Of a stretch of DNA of 7,896 nucleotides, positions 5,607-7,896 are shown one piece after another. Position 1 is the first letter of the stretch; each line of letters opens with the position of its first letter. The stretch lies in contig JANQTT010000010.1 in the NCBI GenBank assembly GCA_030731565.1, positions 1 through 7,896 of the forward strand. Direction: 5' to 3'. Both the position numbers and the translations under genes were made by a program. This DNA is from Rickettsiaceae bacterium (GTDB taxonomy: Bacteria; Pseudomonadota; Alphaproteobacteria; Rickettsiales; Rickettsiaceae). The notes under the pieces are model-generated. The model did not search any database. It was not told the DNA's origin and saw nothing but the letters and a program-made list of their open reading frames with translations.

Positions 5607-6380
5607 TTGATTAAAAACTTTAAAGGTAAAAAACTTATTAAAAAACCAGTTCCATTTACCAGGTTGCTTCCTAATGTAGTAACTTTAGTTGGTTTGATTA
5701 TTGGAGTTAGTTCAATTAGGTTTGCTCTTGATTCTGCTTGGGAAAAATCTGTTTATTGTATTTTAATTGCTACTATAATTGATGGCCTTGATGGTAGAGT
5801 TGCCAGAATGCTTAATGCGACTAGTCATTTTGGTGCAGAACTAGACTCATTATGTGATTTTATTAATTTTGGCTTATCGCCAGCATTACTTTTGTATTTA
5901 TGGTCATTTCAACAATATGAATACAAAGTCATTTCTTGGGCATCTATTATGTTTTTCGTTGTTTGTATGGCAATTCGTCTAGCTAGGTTTAATACAGCGA
6001 TTGTCGAAACTGAAACAGCTTCCAAGAAAGATTCCAGATTTTTTACGGGCGTGCCAGCTCCTTCCGGCGCAATCCTTGTGCTTATCCCAATGATACTAGA
6101 TTTTGAGATTACCACTGCAATCCATGAGTTCAGCATTAGAAACTATACATTATACATAAATCTCTATATAGTTATTATAGCTTTGTCTCTTGCAAGCCGC
6201 TTTCCTACAATTTCTTTGAAGAATATTCACATTAAACCAGAATATTTATCACTCTCAATGATAATATCAGCAATAATAATTATTGTAGCAGTAATATATC
6301 CTTGGTATTCACTGCCTGTTGCTGCTATTATTTACATATTATCAATACCACTTTGTATATATTATTCTAGGAAATCTTAA
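5607..6380 (+). CDS. pssA: CDP-diacylglycerol--serine O-phosphatidyltransferase (PS synthase)
   Basis: PssA joins CDP-diacylglycerol and L-serine to give phosphatidylserine and CMP, the step before Psd. The 257-residue membrane protein carries an exact CDP-alcohol phosphotransferase motif: D62-G63, A66-R67, G76, D80 and D84 in DGRVARMLNATSHFGAEL followed by DSLCD. The four acidic residues bind the metal and substrate. About seven or eight hydrophobic segments are seen after residue 20, typical of the membrane-embedded PssA of alphaproteobacteria and Gram-positives and unlike the peripheral E. coli enzyme. The TTG start at 5607 is the only reasonable one: a stop codon lies in frame at 5586-5588 and AAGAGA (5595-5600 region) serves as a ribosome-binding site. 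A TATAAT at 5584-5589 is too near the start to judge. The next gene follows after 11 bases. Confidence 0.95.
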   Translation: MIKNFKGKKLIKKPVPFTRLLPNVVTLVGLIIGVSSIRFALDSAWEKSVYCILIATIIDGLDGRVARMLNATSHFGAELDSLCDFINFGLSPALLLYLWSFQQYEYKVISWASIMFFVVCMAIRLARFNTAIVETETASKKDSRFFTGVPAPSGAILVLIPMILDFEITTAIHEFSIRNYTLYINLYIVIIALSLASRFPTISLKNIHIKPEYLSLSMIISAIIIIVAVIYPWYSLPVAAIIYILSIPLCIYYSRKS

Positions 6381-6391
6381 GAGTAGAATCA

Positions 6392-7459
6392 ATGCCTTCG
6401 GTTTTTAAAAAAATATTATCGCACAAATACATAAAGCTGATTGCATTAATATCTATACTATTTATGTTATTTATTACATATAGAATTTACATTTGGGCAA
6501 ATACACAGTCTACAGATAATGCTTACATTGAAGCTAATATTTCCAGCATTAGTGCCGAAGTAGGAGGAATTATTGAACGTGTTTTAGTCGAAGAGAATAA
6601 CTTTGTTCAAGAAGGACAAATAATTGCACAAATCAATTCAGCTGATTATAAAGCAAAATATGAACAAGCTGAAGCTAATCTTGATGAAGCTATTCATAGC
6701 ATTGAAATGATTGAGCAAAATATAAAGCTTGGAATTATAAAGCAAAATAAAGCAATAGAAGCTCATGAGTTTGCCAAGAAAAACTTTAAGGTAGTCGAAG
6801 CAAATTATAAACGCACAACAAAGCTTAGCGAAGATAATTATGCAAGTCAAAAGAGCCTTGATGATACAAAAATTGCTTACAAAAAAGCTGAAAGTGATTT
6901 ATTTCAAGCCGAATTAGATCGGCAGTCTAGTCAAGAAAACGTAAAATTACTTGAAATTCAAAAATTAGTAGCAGTCGCTAAAAGCAATACCGCTTTACAA
7001 GAGCGCAACTTGGCTAAGAGAGCGCTTGATAATACTAATATCCGATCACCAATAGATGGAGTAATTGGTAACAGTTCAATTCGAGAAGGGAATTTTATTA
7101 GACCCGGAGTGGTTTTATTTTCTATTGTACCAATTGATAAATTATACATTGAAGCCAATTTTAAAGAGACGCAAATTGCAAAATTTAAACCTGGTATGGT
7201 AGCGTCTATTGAAATAGATTCAGCAGCTGGAACAAGATTCGAAGGAATAATTCGTAATATTTCTCCAGCCACAGGTTCAAAATTCAGTTTACTCCCTCCA
7301 GCAAATGCAACAGGTAATTTTACAAAGGTAGTACAAAGGGTTCCTGTTATTATTGATTTTACTATTCCAGATGCAATTAAAAATAAAATTGTTCCAGGAA
7401 TGTCTACTTTAATTAAAGTGCGTATAGACCAAAAAATTAAGAACGATACCGACTCCTAA
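6392..7459 (+). CDS. emrA: EmrA/HlyD-type membrane fusion protein
   Basis: Membrane fusion proteins link an inner-membrane exporter to an outer-membrane channel across the periplasm. This one has 355 residues: a short basic N-terminus, one membrane anchor (about 14-30), then TQSTDNAYIEANISSISAEV (38-57), the start of the first half of the lipoyl-like domain as in EmrA. A long alpha-helical hairpin follows (about 85-212, rich in Ala, Glu, Lys), then RSPIDGVIGNSS (218-229) as the second lipoyl half. A beta-barrel with the EmrA-like NISPATGSKFSLLPPANATG (289-308) completes it. The close match to EmrA suggests pairing with an MFS drug pump of the EmrB type, but no emrB lies next to it here. An AAGAG motif near 6379-6383 precedes the ATG, overlapping the pssA stop, so the two genes are probably co-transcribed. 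Substrate unknown. Confidence 0.9.
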   Translation: MPSVFKKILSHKYIKLIALISILFMLFITYRIYIWANTQSTDNAYIEANISSISAEVGGIIERVLVEENNFVQEGQIIAQINSADYKAKYEQAEANLDEAIHSIEMIEQNIKLGIIKQNKAIEAHEFAKKNFKVVEANYKRTTKLSEDNYASQKSLDDTKIAYKKAESDLFQAELDRQSSQENVKLLEIQKLVAVAKSNTALQERNLAKRALDNTNIRSPIDGVIGNSSIREGNFIRPGVVLFSIVPIDKLYIEANFKETQIAKFKPGMVASIEIDSAAGTRFEGIIRNISPATGSKFSLLPPANATGNFTKVVQRVPVIIDFTIPDAIKNKIVPGMSTLIKVRIDQKIKNDTDS

Positions 7460-7463
7460 GCCG

Positions 7464-7494
7464 AACCAATAATGGTTGAAAGAGTTTTTATATT
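7464..7494 (+). terminator. Weak hairpin after emrA, possible terminator
   Basis: AACCA (7464-7468) and TGGTT (7473-7477) form a five-base-pair stem with an ATAA loop just past the emrA stop. The T-rich run starts only at 7485, seven bases after the stem, and the stem is short. It may be a weak end for the psd-pssA-emrA transcripts or may be chance in AT-rich DNA. Confidence 0.22.
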
Positions 7495-7533
7495 TTTAGG
7501 TTATATATACAACTAAAATGAATGGATAAAAAT

Positions 7534-7896
7534 ATGCAAGAAGGTTTTATTTCCTGGGGAATTTTTGGAGCGATAATCGTCAGCCTTCTGATTCTTGACC
7601 TTGGAGTATTTAATAAAAAAGATCGTGTTATTTCTTTGCGCGATAGCCTACTTATGAGTATATTTTATATCCTAATTGCTTGCAGTTTTGGAATATATGT
7701 TTTTTATGAACTAGGAATGCAAAGTGGTAAAGAATATTTCACCGGTTTTATCCTTGAAAAAGCCATGTCGCTTGACAATATATTTGTTATTTCAATAATT
7801 TTTACCTTCTTTAAAATCCCTACCCAATTCCAGCACAGAGTTTTATTCTGGGGAATTTTGGGAGTGATTATACTAAGAGCAATAATGATTGGGGTT
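7534..7896 (+). CDS. terC: TerC/Alx-family integral membrane protein (C-terminus cut by window edge)
   Basis: TerC-family proteins are polytopic membrane proteins. Members such as E. coli Alx have been linked to manganese export, and TerC itself to tellurite resistance. The visible 121 residues hold three hydrophobic segments and strong family motifs: LLILDLGVFNKKD near the N-terminus, then EKAMSLDNIFVISIIFTFF, then QHRVLFWGILGVIILRA. The Asp in LDLGVF and the Glu and Asp-Asn in EKAMSLDN are the conserved membrane-buried polar residues thought to bind metal. The frame is open to the last base. I prefer the ATG at 7534 because GGA at 7524-7526 can serve as ribosome-binding site; an in-frame ATG at 7522 adds four residues (MDKN) but lacks one. 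The gene lies 74 bases after emrA and may have its own promoter. The full protein would be roughly 300 residues by family. Confidence 0.88.
   Translation, partial: MQEGFISWGIFGAIIVSLLILDLGVFNKKDRVISLRDSLLMSIFYILIACSFGIYVFYELGMQSGKEYFTGFILEKAMSLDNIFVISIIFTFFKIPTQFQHRVLFWGILGVIILRAIMIGV

Noticed and set aside
6958..7272. A 104-codon minus-strand frame inside emrA
   Set aside because: It is antisense to the lipoyl and barrel region of EmrA, which is conserved on the plus strand.
7522..7533. Upstream in-frame ATG as the terC start
   Set aside because: It lacks any ribosome-binding site, while the ATG at 7534 has GGA seven bases upstream. The alternative adds only four residues and cannot be fully excluded.
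1..7896. tRNA, rRNA or CRISPR arrays
   Set aside because: No cloverleaf-like segment with TTCRANYC-type loop, no rRNA-like stretch, and no evenly spaced direct repeats were seen on either strand.

Overview
The window looks like chromosomal DNA from an AT-rich alphaproteobacterium of the order Rickettsiales, probably Rickettsiaceae or a close relative. Four things point there: a grpE/rph divergent pair, type IV secretion (T4SS) genes of the VirB7/VirB8/VirB9 kind standing apart from any larger vir cluster, a zinc-free ribosomal protein L36 standing alone, and intergenic palindromic repeats. This placement is inferred from gene content and protein style, not from a database search.

Layout. Positions 1-502 (minus strand) hold grpE, cut by the left edge. 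It faces away from rph (703-1422, plus) across a 200-bp spacer with overlapping back-to-back promoter motifs, one of which resembles a heat-shock promoter for grpE. Next is a T4SS mini-cluster. A 58-residue lipoprotein that looks like VirB7 (1471-1647, minus) is easily missed because of its size. Facing away from it are virB8 (1930-2631) and virB9 (2636-3391), followed closely by a TVP38/TMEM64-type membrane protein (3405-4097). Together these supply the outer-membrane lipoprotein, its VirB9 partner and the inner-membrane VirB8 of a secretion channel. No ATPase, VirB10 or VirD4 gene is in the window.

The gene-poor stretch 4098-4790 holds a 103-bp palindromic repeat (4128-4230), a minus-strand terminator (4275-4299), rpmJ (4334-4459, minus) with a good sigma-70-type promoter (4510-4538), and a second unrelated palindrome (4651-4741) just upstream of psd.

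The right part encodes phosphatidylethanolamine synthesis. pssA (5607-6380) makes phosphatidylserine and psd (4791-5486) decarboxylates it. The two lie in reverse pathway order with a degenerate repeat (about 5516-5560) between them. A membrane-fusion protein of the EmrA/HlyD type (6392-7459) follows pssA after 11 bp, without an EmrB partner next to it. The window ends inside a TerC/Alx-family membrane protein gene (7534-7896, truncated by the edge).

Most of the window is ordinary conserved Rickettsiales sequence. The points most worth following are the small VirB7 candidate, the two palindromic repeat families, the possible heat-shock promoter of grpE, and a possible trace of an insertion sequence near 1764-1841. 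No clearly novel system is visible.
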